Positions 16,143 through 25,369 of a stretch of 31,784 nucleotides of DNA are shown piece by piece (within the stretch, counting starts at the first letter, position 1; every line of letters starts with the position of its first letter). The notes below the pieces were generated by a model that had not been told where the DNA came from, did no database searches, and was given only the letters and a program-made list of their open reading frames with translations. The position numbers and the translations under genes were made by a program. This stretch comes from Planctomycetaceae bacterium (lineage in GTDB: Bacteria > Planctomycetota > Planctomycetia > Pirellulales > UBA1268), in the NCBI GenBank assembly GCA_005789975.1, contig SXWC01000018.1, forward strand, positions 1-31,784, read 5' to 3'.

Positions 16143-16170
16143 AAAAAGGCCCTGTTTCCAGGGCCTTTTT
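16143..16170 (-). terminator. Strong rho-independent terminator after tRNA-Ser
   Basis: AAAAAGGCCCTG and CAGGGCCTTTTT form a perfect 12-bp stem around a 4-base loop. It ends in a T-run in either direction, so it can work both ways. It lies 29 bases beyond the 3' end of the minus-strand tRNA, whose transcript it should end. Confidence 0.85.
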
Positions 16171-16198
16171 CGGCGTTTTTCCTCGGAAAAAACTCGAG

Positions 16199-16280
16199 CG
16201 GAGGGCACGGGATTCGAACCCGCAACCGATTTCTCGGCATCTGATTTCGAGTCAGACCGCTAGCCGTTCGCTTACCCTCC
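16199..16280 (-). tRNA. tRNA-Ser (anticodon CGA)
   Basis: On the minus strand the 82-base gene starts GGAGGGT and ends GCCCTCC plus discriminator G, giving a 7-bp acceptor stem with one T-G wobble. The anticodon stem TCTGA/TCAGA holds the loop CTCGAAA, anticodon CGA, reading UCG. A class II variable arm (CCGA, loop GAAA, TCGG) and the T-arm GCGGG TTCGAAT CCCGT fit serine. CCA is not encoded. The D-arm is weak: only about two pairs can form, and position 8 is A, not the near-universal T. The promoter and terminator around it suggest it is expressed. Confidence 0.9.
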
Positions 16281-16287
16281 GCGGGAG

Positions 16288-16316
16288 AGTGTAGGCAGGG
16301 ATCGGCGATCGCTCAA
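16288..16316 (-). promoter_or_regulatory. Sigma-70-type promoter of tRNA-Ser
   Basis: On the minus strand, TTGAGC (16311-16316), 17 bases, then TACACT (16288-16293). The -10 box ends 7 bases before the mature tRNA 5' end, so transcription would start at about the tRNA start. This close match with ideal spacing is uncommon in this G+C-rich window. Confidence 0.65.
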
Positions 16317-16508
16317 GTTCGCCTCGCCGTTCCGGCTGAACCGCTCGTAGCGAAGAAGCAACGCATGCCGGCGAGGCCCGCCGTAGCGGCGGCGACGGTC
16401 TCCGACAGCCGGGCTCCGACAGTCCGGCACGGCTGCCGATACATCCTCGAGTCGAGGGTGCGAGATGCCTGGCCGGCCATCGAAACCCCCGCGGGAGCGT
16501 TCTCTGAC

Positions 16509-16829
16509 ATGGCAAAAGATACCTGGCGGCTCGTGACCCGGGGCACCGACGGCGCCCTGGTGATTCGTGATTTTGACTCCGCGGAGGGCATCCTCCGGAC
16601 CCATCTGCAGGTCGGGGCTGACGATTGCAGCACCGACCTCGCACTCCGTGGCGCGCCCGTGTTTCGGTCGCTGATCGGACCGATGCCGGAAGGCCGTAAT
16701 GTCATCCGCTACGAGACCCCCGAGGTGTTCGAGGCCTTGACGAAGGAGTGGGCCACCCCGGCGGCTCCGAGACGCCGCGGACGGAAGTCAGACAAGGCGG
16801 CAACCCCGACAGAAGCGTCCGATGGCTGA
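16509..16829 (+). CDS. Hypothetical protein upstream of the HIT hydrolase
   Basis: 106 residues from the ATG at 16509; the open frame to 16365 overlaps nothing, but its extra N-terminus looks non-coding. Residues 1-85 look globular ([47 protein letters not shown]); the last 20 are a basic, Lys/Arg/Ala-rich tail ([13 protein letters not shown]). I do not recognise a family. Its last 8 bases overlap the HIT gene (ATGGCTGA), so the two are very likely co-translated. Confidence 0.68.
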   Translation: MAKDTWRLVTRGTDGALVIRDFDSAEGILRTHLQVGADDCSTDLALRGAPVFRSLIGPMPEGRNVIRYETPEVFEALTKEWATPAAPRRRGRKSDKAATPTEASDG

Positions 16830-17163
16830 CACGATCTTCGGCCGGATTCTCCGCAGGGAGATCCCGGCACGGATCGAGCACGAGGACGACCTCTGCCTGG
16901 CCTTCCACGACGTGGCGGCGCAGGCGCCCGTCCACGTGCTCGTGATCCCGAAGCGGCCGATCGCCTCGCTCGCAGACGTGGCCGACGATGATCGAGACCT
17001 GCTCGGGCACCTCGTCGTCGTCGCCACGAGGCTGGCGAAAAAACTCGGCCTCGCGAACGGCTACCGCCTCGTCGTCAACTGCGGGCCCGATGGCGGCCAG
17101 TCGGTCGATCACCTCCACGTCCACCTGCTCGGGGGCCGGCAGCTCCGCTGGCCACCGGGATAG
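16822..17163 (+). CDS. HIT-family nucleotide hydrolase or transferase
   Basis: 113 residues, the normal length for the HINT branch. It starts [16 protein letters not shown], as in bacterial HinT-type purine-nucleoside phosphoramidases. It carries [14 protein letters not shown] and the catalytic histidine triad in [11 protein letters not shown] (His97, His99, His101). The expected activity is hydrolysis of AMP-phosphoramidate or acyl-AMP bonds in the cytoplasm. It begins 8 bases inside the preceding small gene, and ends in [10 protein letters not shown], the usual C-terminus. Confidence 0.94.
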   Translation: MADTIFGRILRREIPARIEHEDDLCLAFHDVAAQAPVHVLVIPKRPIASLADVADDDRDLLGHLVVVATRLAKKLGLANGYRLVVNCGPDGGQSVDHLHVHLLGGRQLRWPPG

Positions 17164-17477
17164 CCGTGCGTGGACAAAGTCATCCATGACCATCCTGCTG
17201 AACGCGGGATTGGCGCACCGCACACCGCGGGCCATGGACACGACGGCTCGACGTGCGCTTTCGTGATTTGATCGACCATGGCGCCCGGCAGGACAGCCGG
17301 AAGTGCGGGGCTCTTCGAGGTCGGCCTCTCGGCTCCACCCGCGGTTCGAGGTTCTCCGGGGAGTGCCTGCGCGTCTGCTCGTCCCCGTGAGGCAGCGGCG
17401 TTCGACCCTGCGCGGTGCCTCTCCGTCACAAGCGTTCAAAAGCGGTGCGACGGAAGGGGCTGCCCATGCCCCGCGAA
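17164..17477. other. Spacer without a supported gene
   Basis: 314 bases between the convergent ends of the HIT gene and the giant GH-like gene. No frame has a convincing product. The one structure is GGGGC (17456-17460) / GCCCC (17468-17472) around TGCCCAT, 6 bases after the minus-strand gene stop, with no good T-run. A near-identical hairpin occurs at 29554-29570. Confidence 0.6.
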
Positions 17478-20400
17478 TCACTGCCACCAACTCTTCATGC
17501 GGTCGAACATCCCGCCCGCCTGTCGCGCCTCGGGCTCCGCGGGCTCCGTCGCCGGTGTTCCCGATGCCTGCCGGGCCTGCTCCGCAGCCGCCGCCACCGC
17601 GGCGTCGGTCACGAAGGTCTCCAAAAACGCCGGCCAGTAGCCCTCGAGGCCGGCGATGCACGTCGCGAACCGCTGCTCCCTGCACTCGCGATCGAGCATG
17701 CTGATCGCCCTGGTCAACTGGACCCTCTGCGATTCGTCGAAGGCGAGGTCGAACACCCGCACGTCGTCGATCTGCGCGCTGCCCGGCCCCAACAGATCGA
17801 ACCGCACCCGCATCGATTCCAAGGATGCCGCCGGGAGATCGTCCACCTGGAGCACGTACAGCGACCACTCATCCGTGAGCGGCCGTCCACCCGCGAGCCC
17901 TCCGACGGCGGCGAAGCGGTAATACTCCCGGTCGTCTTCCACCCCTTCGATCGCGATCCGCAGCGGCGGCTGCGGCCCGCCCCCGGCCACCCTCAGCCAG
18001 ACGGCCACGCTGATGCGGCCCGTCTTCGGTGCCGCGAAAGGATTGCTGCGCAGCGTGGCCAGGCCGTTGAACGAGGAAAACTCGAGCCCGCGACCCGCCC
18101 GCCCCCCGGCCGCCGTTCCCGGCACGATCGCGATCGCACCCCGCCGCGGCTCCAGCACCTCCCACCCGGCGATGGTGGCGTTGCGGCCTCCGGCCGGCGC
18201 GGCGACGCCCAGCTCGAACCCCGGGTTGTCGAGCACCTCGATCGGCACGGGAGCCTCGAGCACGGCCCGCCTCGCCTTCAGGCCCTCGATGCGGGAGGCG
18301 ATCGCCCCCCGCACGGTGTCGTCGTAGTCGATTCGCGCTCCCTCGACCCGCACCCCACCCTCGAAGATCGCGGTCCGCACGGCCCAGGGTTCGAGGGCGA
18401 CGGCGACCTCGCGGTCCGCGGTCACGGGCAGCGTGTCTCCGGCGACCGCATCGATCGTCGTGGAGGGCCGGCCTCCGAGCACGAGGGTCGCGCGGACCGG
18501 GGCTGCCGAGGCGTTGACGACCTGCGCCCAGGTGACGTTCCCCGCACGACAGGCCCGCACCACGAGCGGTGCCGGCACTCCTCCGATCGGCTCGCACGGT
18601 CCGGCCGGGAGCGATTCATAGCCGAGGCGGTCGGCGGGCGTCGCACAACTCGTGGCGAGACGGGCATCGAACACGATCTCCGCGTCGGCAGCCACGAGCG
18701 ACTCCGCCAGCGGCCCGCCCGCCACGGGGGGCGCATGCACCAGACAGGGCCGGCTCAGCGTGGCCGAGCCGAACGGCCCGTGGAGCACGACGTCGGCCAC
18801 GTCGATCGTGAGCGGATCCTCCACGATGATCGCTCCACGCCGCCGCGCCACGGCGGCCAAACTGGCGAGCCCCGCCGAACGGTTCGCCTCCCCGCAGGCG
18901 GCGATCTCGCGGAGCCCGCCGCCGACGCGGTGAACATGGGGCGTGACGAACACGACCCGCTCCTGCACGTCGGCGGCGATCGCCGCCGGATCGAGGCCGG
19001 CGATGCGGACGATGTCGGCCTCGCCCCCTGCCGCGACGAGGTTCGCCCGGAACGCGGCGGCGAGGTCGCCCTTCGTGAAGAGCGTCGTCGGCACGACATG
19101 AAGGCTGAAGCGATCGTCGAGCCGGGCGAGGCGGGCGGCGAGCCGCGAGTGAAAAGCGGCGACCTCGCCACACCGCCAGGCGATCCACGGCTTCAGCAGC
19201 GGCCCCTCGACCAGCCGGCCGCGTTCGGCGAACCGGCCGTCGCCCTCCACCACGACCGGGGGCGCGGCCAGCGTGGCGGCAAACCGTGAGAACGTCGCGT
19301 CGTCGAGCGCCCAGGCGATGCCGGGGAAGTGGAGCCAGCCGTCGTGAGGCATGAGGAGCGCCACGCCATCGACGGCACGCTGGCCGCGGAGTCGCGTGGC
19401 CATGTCGATCACGATCTCCTCGGTGGCGGCCTGGACCCGCGGATCGAGGATGTTGTAGTGGGGGCTGCCATCGGCGAGCAGCCGCGGCCGGCCGTCACGG
19501 CCCAGGCAGGCGATGCCGGGCGACACGACGCCTTCGGAGGCCAGCGCTTCCACGGCGGGCAACGGGGCGTCGAAACAGAGGCCGGGCACCAGTCCGAGCC
19601 CGTAGCCGGCATACGTCCGTGCGAGCATGCCGAGCACGTCCCTGACGGCCGGATCGCACGAGGCGACGGAGCCTCCACACGAATCCCACCGGGGCGACTG
19701 CCGCGTGAGGTCGGTCGGCCAGAGCGCCGCCCCGCCGGCGTAGGCCGTCACCAACGCGCCGCCCGCGGCCTGCGATCGCAGCAGTTGGGCCGAGTGCCGG
19801 GCGGCCGCCACGTGCGTGAGCCAGTCGGACGTCGGTTTGCCGGAGCCCGCGCCGATGCGATCCGCCCCACCAAACTCGCGGGCCAGCTCGGGACTCGCGA
19901 TGAAGGCATACGTGCGTCGGGGCGGCGCTTCGCCATCGAAGAGGGAGCTTCGCCGCTCGACGGACGCGACGGCAGGCAACTCCGGCGGCCCCACGAACAC
20001 CCGCACCCGGCCGAACGTGGCACTGGAACTGGTCGATGGATTCGAGACGATGACCAATGGATTCTTCGTCGTCGGCCAGAAGACAAAGCGATGGGTGCCG
20101 AGCCGCGGGGCCGCCTCGATGAACCGCGACCGACTGACCGCGAAGCCGCCCGCATGCCGGGGCTCAACCGCCACACCCGCCGCATCGGCCTCGAGCACCG
20201 TCAGCCCGACGGTGGCATCCTGATCGTCCGGGTAGTCGATCTCCACGGCGTGCGGCAGGCCCGGCTGCAGGCCGGCCAGCACGATGCCCTCCCAGACGGG
20301 CACGCCGGCCGCCTTCGCGGCCGGCAGCCGCAGCATCGGGCCCAGCGGATGGGTGGCCACGACCGAGTGTCCCGTCGCGAGCAGCCCGCTGAGCCTCGGC

Positions 20401-21443
20401 ACGATCGCCGACACGTTGGGCAAAGACACGTGCGGCAGCTTTGGCAGCGGCACCGAGGGCAGCGGCACGTTGGGCAGCGGCATCCCCGGCAGACGGCGCA
20501 GACGCTCATGAAGCCGCGGACTGCCGGGATCGAGTTCGTAGATCGCCTTCCACTCGCCGGGGGGTGTTTCCTGCGGCGCGTCGGCGACGGCCACGAACTG
20601 CAGGGCCCGCGCACCGATCGGCCGCGACCAGCGGAGACTGCCGCGAATGACGGCCTCCAGCTCGACGTCGTAAACACCCTCGCCATTCGGCAGCGTGACG
20701 TCGAAGACCACGGGCTCGAAGGGGGTGAGCGCCACGCCTTCCGCCGACGCGGAGCCGGACTCGGCCAGCGGCACGAGCACGATCGTTTGCGTGGCGAGAT
20801 CGGTCGGCCGCCGCGCCGGCCGCAACCGCATCCGCAGTTCCACGGCGTTGCCATGCGGCACCGTGGCGGCGAGCAGCGGCTCGACCCGCAGGCGGAGGAG
20901 ATCGCCGGGACGGCGTACGAATCCGATGGCATCGCTCGAGAAGCCGCCGTCGGGGGTCGTGGCCACGGTCACGCGGAGCGCGTCACCCGGAGTCGGCTTC
21001 AGGGTGAGCCGGTTACCAAGACCGTCGAGGGCCCGCTGAGCCGGTGCGGCGAGAAGTTCGGCAATCGGGATGTCGATCGTCGCGGCGGGCTGCGACGCAT
21101 TGGAGCCCGCCAGCCGGACCACGACCCGCGCATCCCGCCAGTCGGCAACGGTGAGCTCGACCCCGTCGTTCGCCACGGCACGCGGCTGACGCACGACGAG
21201 GGCTCCGCCAACCTCGTGAACCATGGCCGCGGCATCCGCCTCCACCGAGAGCGTCCGCCACGTGAAGGGGACCCTGGTCGCGGCCGCACCGACGACCTCG
21301 ATGTCGCCCGCCCACGGCTGCGGGGTGCCGCCACCCCACTGGATGCGGACGCTCACGGGTCGCGGCTCCTGCGCAGACGCCGCGGCACCTCCGGCCATCA
21401 CGCCGAAGAGAGCCACCGCGATGAGTGCGCGGATCGACGCCAT
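17478..21443 (-). CDS. Giant secreted glycoside-hydrolase-like protein with a C-terminal CBM-like domain
   Basis: 1321 residues from the ATG at 21443. The frame is open further to 21623, but the extra N-terminus is translated from the tandem repeat upstream. Residues 1-24 form a signal peptide (ALIAVALFGVMAGGAAASAQ). Residues 25-500 look like beta-sandwich modules, with a PLP-type run (315-345: MPLPNVPLPSVPLPKLP). Residues about 535-830 resemble a family-10-like glycosyl hydrolase (GHL10-type) TIM barrel: LVTAYAGGAALWPTDL, YAGYGLGLVPGLCF, LDPRVQAATEEIVIDMATR, DGVALLMPHDGWLHFPG. I cannot place catalytic acids. Residues about 1070-1235 (DNPGFELG ... IDDVRVFDLAF) look like a carbohydrate-binding jelly roll. 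The tail (1238-1321) is helical and ends MFDRMKSWWQ. It probably acts on polysaccharide at or outside the cell surface. Confidence 0.75.
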   Translation of the reverse strand: MASIRALIAVALFGVMAGGAAASAQEPRPVSVRIQWGGGTPQPWAGDIEVVGAAATRVPFTWRTLSVEADAAAMVHEVGGALVVRQPRAVANDGVELTVADWRDARVVVRLAGSNASQPAATIDIPIAELLAAPAQRALDGLGNRLTLKPTPGDALRVTVATTPDGGFSSDAIGFVRRPGDLLRLRVEPLLAATVPHGNAVELRMRLRPARRPTDLATQTIVLVPLAESGSASAEGVALTPFEPVVFDVTLPNGEGVYDVELEAVIRGSLRWSRPIGARALQFVAVADAPQETPPGEWKAIYELDPGSPRLHERLRRLPGMPLPNVPLPSVPLPKLPHVSLPNVSAIVPRLSGLLATGHSVVATHPLGPMLRLPAAKAAGVPVWEGIVLAGLQPGLPHAVEIDYPDDQDATVGLTVLEADAAGVAVEPRHAGGFAVSRSRFIEAAPRLGTHRFVFWPTTKNPLVIVSNPSTSSSATFGRVRVFVGPPELPAVASVERRSSLFDGEAPPRRTYAFIASPELAREFGGADRIGAGSGKPTSDWLTHVAAARHSAQLLRSQAAGGALVTAYAGGAALWPTDLTRQSPRWDSCGGSVASCDPAVRDVLGMLARTYAGYGLGLVPGLCFDAPLPAVEALASEGVVSPGIACLGRDGRPRLLADGSPHYNILDPRVQAATEEIVIDMATRLRGQRAVDGVALLMPHDGWLHFPGIAWALDDATFSRFAATLAAPPVVVEGDGRFAERGRLVEGPLLKPWIAWRCGEVAAFHSRLAARLARLDDRFSLHVVPTTLFTKGDLAAAFRANLVAAGGEADIVRIAGLDPAAIAADVQERVVFVTPHVHRVGGGLREIAACGEANRSAGLASLAAVARRRGAIIVEDPLTIDVADVVLHGPFGSATLSRPCLVHAPPVAGGPLAESLVAADAEIVFDARLATSCATPADRLGYESLPAGPCEPIGGVPAPLVVRACRAGNVTWAQVVNASAAPVRATLVLGGRPSTTIDAVAGDTLPVTADREVAVALEPWAVRTAIFEGGVRVEGARIDYDDTVRGAIASRIEGLKARRAVLEAPVPIEVLDNPGFELGVAAPAGGRNATIAGWEVLEPRRGAIAIVPGTAAGGRAGRGLEFSSFNGLATLRSNPFAAPKTGRISVAVWLRVAGGGPQPPLRIAIEGVEDDREYYRFAAVGGLAGGRPLTDEWSLYVLQVDDLPAASLESMRVRFDLLGPGSAQIDDVRVFDLAFDESQRVQLTRAISMLDRECREQRFATCIAGLEGYWPAFLETFVTDAAVAAAAEQARQASGTPATEPAEPEARQAGGMFDRMKSWWQ

Positions 21444-21481
21444 CGAAAACTCTGAGGACCGGTGCACGGGGACTCGTGGCA

Positions 21482-21529
21482 CGGGAAACCACGAACGCGG
21501 GAAATCAGGAACGCGGGAAACCACGAACA
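21482..21529. repeat. 3 x 16-bp tandem repeat upstream of the giant gene
   Basis: CGGGAAACCACGAACG, CGGGAAATCAGGAACG and CGGGAAACCACGAACA follow one another without gaps, 39 bases before the start of the giant minus-strand gene. The copies could lie in its promoter or leader. A related variant precedes them (21466-21481). Confidence 0.75.
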
Positions 21530-21668
21530 CTGGGGACTGCGGGGCCGCGGATGGTAGCGGCCGCCCGCCGGCCGGGCAAAGCAGATTTGGCGTCGAGAAA
21601 ACAGGCCTTGATCCCGTTTTCACGGGGATGGGCCGGGCCGCGGCGGGGCACCGCCGCCGGGCAGACCC

Positions 21669-22835
21669 TCAACCGGCCCGCGTCGCGGCCTCGGTCAGCG
21701 GCATGCTCCAGGCCCGCTCGAGATCGCCGGCAGCCGCCGCCTCGGCCACCCCGCGGAGCTCATCGACGACGTCGGGGCAGCGGTCGGCGACGTCACAAAG
21801 CTCGAAGAAGTCATCGGGTTTCGCGAACAGCCGCGGGCAAGGCTCGCCGGCGCCGAAGGTCGGCAGGATCAGGTGCCACCCCGGCGTGACGACGGCCGTC
21901 CCCTGCTCGCCCACGACGATCACCCGATCGCGGGTCGTGGCGGTCCAGTCGGCGAACAGGCCCGCGAGGCTGCGGCCGCAATGCGGCTCTCCGTCGGCCG
22001 CCGACACCCGGCCGGCCAGAAGATCGGCGAGCGTCGTGCCCACGTCCGCGGGCAACGCGAGGCCGCCGAACCGCTGCCCGGCCATCCGCCCGCCGGCATC
22101 GACGAGGATCGCGGGCATCCGCACGGCTTCGCCATAGGGGGCGATGGAGCCGCAGCCCACGCGGCCGTGCAGGCCGAGCGGCATCCCGCGGACACCGGCC
22201 ACGAGGATCGTCCAGCCTTCCGCGGCGGCGACCAACTGGACGAGCCGTTGATCGAGGAGCGCAAGCATCCCCGCAAACACATGCCTGAGGCCGACGAGCA
22301 GATCGGGATCGGTGTCGGCCGCAACCACGACATCGGGCACCGCGGCGCCGGCCGGCGGCGGCGGGTCGTCCGGATCGAGATGAGCCTCGCGATACTCCGC
22401 CGGCGCGTCCCACGCGACGGCGAGGCTGCCCGCATGGCACCAGACCAGCCGGTGCCGGCCGGCGGCGGCCGTGGCGGCGGCCGCGGCGAACAGCCGGGCC
22501 AGATTCGTGTCGTCGGCGGCGGCGGCGGTTGCCGCCGTGGCCACTGCGGCGACATGACGCGTGTCCATGACGCCGGCGAGCGCTTCGGCCAACCCGGCGT
22601 CGTCCGTCACGAGCACCCCGGGATGCATCGCCGCGGCGAGCGGCCAGCCGGGGCCGCCGAAGAGGTCGGCGAGCGTCTGGCGGGGTTCATCGGCCGTGGC
22701 GATCAGGCCGTCGAGCACCACGCCCCGCCCGGCCAGCGCGTCGAGCCCCGGCATCGACACCCAGGTCGATCCGTAGGCGGGCAGCATCCAGGCAGGCAGT
22801 CGGTCGATGGTGACCACGAGGAGGTTGCCGGTCAT
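21669..22835 (-). CDS. Degenerate sulfatase-like (alkaline-phosphatase superfamily) protein
   Basis: 388 residues from the ATG at 22835, where the product begins [19 protein letters not shown]; the frame extends to 22883 without extra family sequence. The layout follows sulfatases: N-terminal metal-site strand (Asp11), [16 protein letters not shown], then at residues 47-55 the place of the C-x-P-S-R modification motif, which reads ADEPRQTLA. The second half has [16 protein letters not shown] where SDHG is normal (GVRG, 214-217) and [12 protein letters not shown], as in sulfatases. So the formylglycine site and the metal-binding Asp-His appear lost. No signal peptide is seen. It is likely a pseudo-enzyme; the function is unknown. 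It lies 225 bases upstream of the giant GH-like gene, same strand. Confidence 0.72.
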   Translation of the reverse strand: MTGNLLVVTIDRLPAWMLPAYGSTWVSMPGLDALAGRGVVLDGLIATADEPRQTLADLFGGPGWPLAAAMHPGVLVTDDAGLAEALAGVMDTRHVAAVATAATAAAADDTNLARLFAAAAATAAAGRHRLVWCHAGSLAVAWDAPAEYREAHLDPDDPPPPAGAAVPDVVVAADTDPDLLVGLRHVFAGMLALLDQRLVQLVAAAEGWTILVAGVRGMPLGLHGRVGCGSIAPYGEAVRMPAILVDAGGRMAGQRFGGLALPADVGTTLADLLAGRVSAADGEPHCGRSLAGLFADWTATTRDRVIVVGEQGTAVVTPGWHLILPTFGAGEPCPRLFAKPDDFFELCDVADRCPDVVDELRGVAEAAAAGDLERAWSMPLTEAATRAG

Positions 22836-22921
22836 CGCTGGCCCTGGAACACGGGATTGCCTTGCCGTCGTACGGTGGGCCATGCTGTCGCAGCCACCAC
22901 GACCACGACCAAGGGTACCGC

Positions 22922-24364
22922 ATGACCACGCCCTCCGCCTCGTACCGCACCCAGCCGGCCGCGACCGCGGCCATGCCGCCGGGCATCCCCTTCATCGTCG
23001 GCAACGAGGCGGCGGAGCGGTTCTCGTTCTACGGCATGAAGTCGATTCTCGTCGTCTTCATGACACAACACCTCCTGTCGGCGGCCGGTCAGCCCGCCGG
23101 CATGACGGAGACGGAGTCCCGGGACTGGATGCACCTCTTCGTGGCCAGCGCCTATTTCTTCCCCGTGATCGGCGGCATCGTCGCCGACGCCTTCCTGGGG
23201 AAGTACCTCACGATCCTCCTGCTCTCGATCGTCTATTGCGCAGGACATCTCTGCCTGGCGCTGATGGACATGCCGCAGCCCTTCCTGGCCGCCACCCTCG
23301 AGCCACGAGGCTGGCTGCTGGCGGGGCTCGCCCTGATCGCGATCGGGTCGGGGGGCATCAAGCCCTGTGTCTCGGCCCATGTCGGCGAACAGTTCGGCCG
23401 CTCCAACCGCCAGCTCCTGGAACGGGTCTTCGGCTGGTTCTACTTCGCGATCAACTTCGGCTCGTTCTTCTCCACGCTGCTCACGCCCTGGCTCCTCGAG
23501 CACCATGGCGCGGGCTGGGCGTTCGGCGTGCCGGGAATCCTGATGGCGATCGCGACGCTCGTCTTCTGGCTCGGACGGCACCGCTTCGTGCATGTGCCGC
23601 CGCGGGGCAGTGGCTACTTCGCCGAAACCTTCGGCCGCGAGGGGCTGCAGGCCATCGGAAAACTGCTGCCGCTCTACCTGCTGGTGGCCGTCTTCTGGTC
23701 GCTCTACGACCAGACCGGCGGCGCCTGGGTCCAGCAGGCCCAGCAGATGGACCGCCGGTTTCTGGGCATCGACTGGCTCGAAAGCCAGATCCAGGCGATC
23801 AATCCGCTGCTCGTCCTGCTCTTCATTCCCCTTTTCGGCAGTCTCATCTACCCCGCCGTGGGACGCGTCCTCGAACTCAAGCCCCTGCGGAAGATTTTCA
23901 TGGGGTTTGCGCTGACGGTCGCGGCCTTCGCCATCTCGGCCTGGGCGCAACAGCTCATCGATGCCGAGTCGGCCCGGCTGGCGGCGGCGGGCCTCGGCCC
24001 GGAGGCGGCCCGCTGGCCCTCGGTGCTCTGGCAACTGGCCGCCTACGTGGTGATCACGGCCGCCGAGGTGCTCGTCTCGATCACCTGCCTGGAGTTCAGC
24101 TACACCCAGGCTCCGCCCCAGATGAAATCGTTCGTGATGAGCCTCTATTTGCTGAGCGTGTCACTGGGCAACCTGTTCACGGCCTTCGTGAACATCGTGA
24201 CCCGCGACACCGCCGGCAACTCGACGCTGACGGGGGCGTCTTATTACTGGTTTTTCACCGGCTGCATGGCGGTGGCGACACTGCTGCTGCTTCCGGTAGT
24301 CTTGCTCTACCGGCCCCGCGAATACTTCCAGTCGGAGGCGGAGAACGAGCAGCCCCCGCACTGA
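22922..24364 (+). CDS. Proton-dependent oligopeptide transporter (POT/PTR2 family)
   Basis: 480 residues from the ATG at 22922; the frame is open to 22862, but the added residues are non-family. The first helix region has [12 protein letters not shown], the ExxERFxYYG motif of POT carriers (Glu29, Glu32, Arg33) needed for proton coupling. About 12-14 membrane helices follow. [15 protein letters not shown] matches the PTR2 signature, and [16 protein letters not shown] with [18 protein letters not shown] the conserved second half. Expected role: inner-membrane symport of di- and tripeptides with protons. It is divergent from the sulfatase-like gene (86 bases between starts) and 53 bases upstream of the sugar-isomerase-like gene. 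Confidence 0.94.
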   Translation: MTTPSASYRTQPAATAAMPPGIPFIVGNEAAERFSFYGMKSILVVFMTQHLLSAAGQPAGMTETESRDWMHLFVASAYFFPVIGGIVADAFLGKYLTILLLSIVYCAGHLCLALMDMPQPFLAATLEPRGWLLAGLALIAIGSGGIKPCVSAHVGEQFGRSNRQLLERVFGWFYFAINFGSFFSTLLTPWLLEHHGAGWAFGVPGILMAIATLVFWLGRHRFVHVPPRGSGYFAETFGREGLQAIGKLLPLYLLVAVFWSLYDQTGGAWVQQAQQMDRRFLGIDWLESQIQAINPLLVLLFIPLFGSLIYPAVGRVLELKPLRKIFMGFALTVAAFAISAWAQQLIDAESARLAAAGLGPEAARWPSVLWQLAAYVVITAAEVLVSITCLEFSYTQAPPQMKSFVMSLYLLSVSLGNLFTAFVNIVTRDTAGNSTLTGASYYWFFTGCMAVATLLLLPVVLLYRPREYFQSEAENEQPPH

Positions 24365-24371
24365 TTCCGAC

Positions 24372-24407
24372 CGATTTCCACTGCTTCCACGATTTCCACT
24401 GCTTCCA
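24372..24407. repeat. 2 x 18-bp tandem repeat
   Basis: CGATTTCCACTGCTTCCA occurs twice in direct succession between the POT stop and the next gene. The second copy ends right before AGAGGA, the ribosome-binding site of that gene, so the repeat lies in its leader. Confidence 0.8.
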
Positions 24408-24417
24408 GAGGATCCGC

Positions 24418-25338
24418 ATGATTTCCTCCGCTTCGCGGCAGACAAGCCGCCGCACCTTTCTCGCTTCGTCGGCGGCCCTGGCCGGAGCCCTGGCCACCCA
24501 CCGGTCTTCGGCCTTCGGCGAAGATCCCGCGCCGCAGCCGCCGCTGTTTCGCATCTCGCTGGCCCAGTGGTCGCTCCATCAGACGCTGTTCTCGGGCAAG
24601 CTCGACAACCTCGACTTCCCCCGGGCGGCCAAGCAGCAGTTCGGCATCGAGGCGGTGGAATACGTCAATCAGTTCTTCAAGGACAAGCCGCAGGACGCCG
24701 ACTACCTCGCCGAGCTGGCCAAGCGGGCAGCCGACGAGGGCGTCACCAACGTGCTGATCATGTGCGACGGGCTGGGCAACCTCGGCGATCCCGACGGCAA
24801 GGCGCGGACGGAGGCGATCGAGAAGCACTACCCGTGGGTCGAGGCTGCCAAGCGGCTCGGGTGCCATTCGATCCGGGTCAACGCCGGCAGCAAGGGAACC
24901 TTCGAGGAACAGCAGAAGCTCGCCGCCGACGGCCTCGGCCGGCTGAGCGAGTTTGCGGCGCAACTCGACACCAACGTGATCGTCGAGAACCACGGCGGCC
25001 TGTCGAGCAATGGCGAATGGCTGGCCGGCGTGATGAAGCTGGTGGACAGGCCCAACTGCGGCACGCTCCCCGACTTCGGCAACTTTCACGACTACGACCG
25101 CTACCGCGGTGTCGAGGAACTGATGCCGTTCGCCAAGGGAGTGAGCGCCAAGAGCCACGAGTTCGACGCCGAGGGCAACGAGGTGCGGACCGACTACCGC
25201 AAGATGATGAAGCTCGTGATCGCCGCCGGATACCGGGGCTGGGTGGGGGTGGAGTACGAGGGCAAGGGTCTTTCCGAGGCCGACGGCATCCTCGCCACGA
25301 AAAAGCTCCTCGAGCGGGTTCGCGACGAACTCGCCTGA
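24418..25338 (+). CDS. Tat-exported sugar phosphate isomerase/epimerase-like TIM-barrel protein
   Basis: 306 residues from the ATG at 24418, with AGAGGA 6 bases upstream. Residues 10-35 are a twin-arginine signal ([17 protein letters not shown]). The mature part is a xylose-isomerase-like (AP endonuclease 2) barrel: [79 protein letters not shown] with a metal-site Glu, [28 protein letters not shown] and [14 protein letters not shown] with the last Glu. Planctomycetes carry many such secreted proteins, thought to act on sugars; the substrate is unknown. It probably folds in the cytoplasm with a metal ion before export. Confidence 0.9.
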   Translation: MISSASRQTSRRTFLASSAALAGALATHRSSAFGEDPAPQPPLFRISLAQWSLHQTLFSGKLDNLDFPRAAKQQFGIEAVEYVNQFFKDKPQDADYLAELAKRAADEGVTNVLIMCDGLGNLGDPDGKARTEAIEKHYPWVEAAKRLGCHSIRVNAGSKGTFEEQQKLAADGLGRLSEFAAQLDTNVIVENHGGLSSNGEWLAGVMKLVDRPNCGTLPDFGNFHDYDRYRGVEELMPFAKGVSAKSHEFDAEGNEVRTDYRKMMKLVIAAGYRGWVGVEYEGKGLSEADGILATKKLLERVRDELA

Positions 25339-25369
25339 CCGCCGCGGGCCGCCCTTCCCGCCCGCCTCA

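Noticed and set aside
17415..19289. Long plus-strand open frame (about 620 codons) and another at 19329-21455
   Set aside because: They are antisense to the giant minus-strand gene, Arg/His/Gly-rich, and have no family pattern; long antisense frames are expected at this G+C content.
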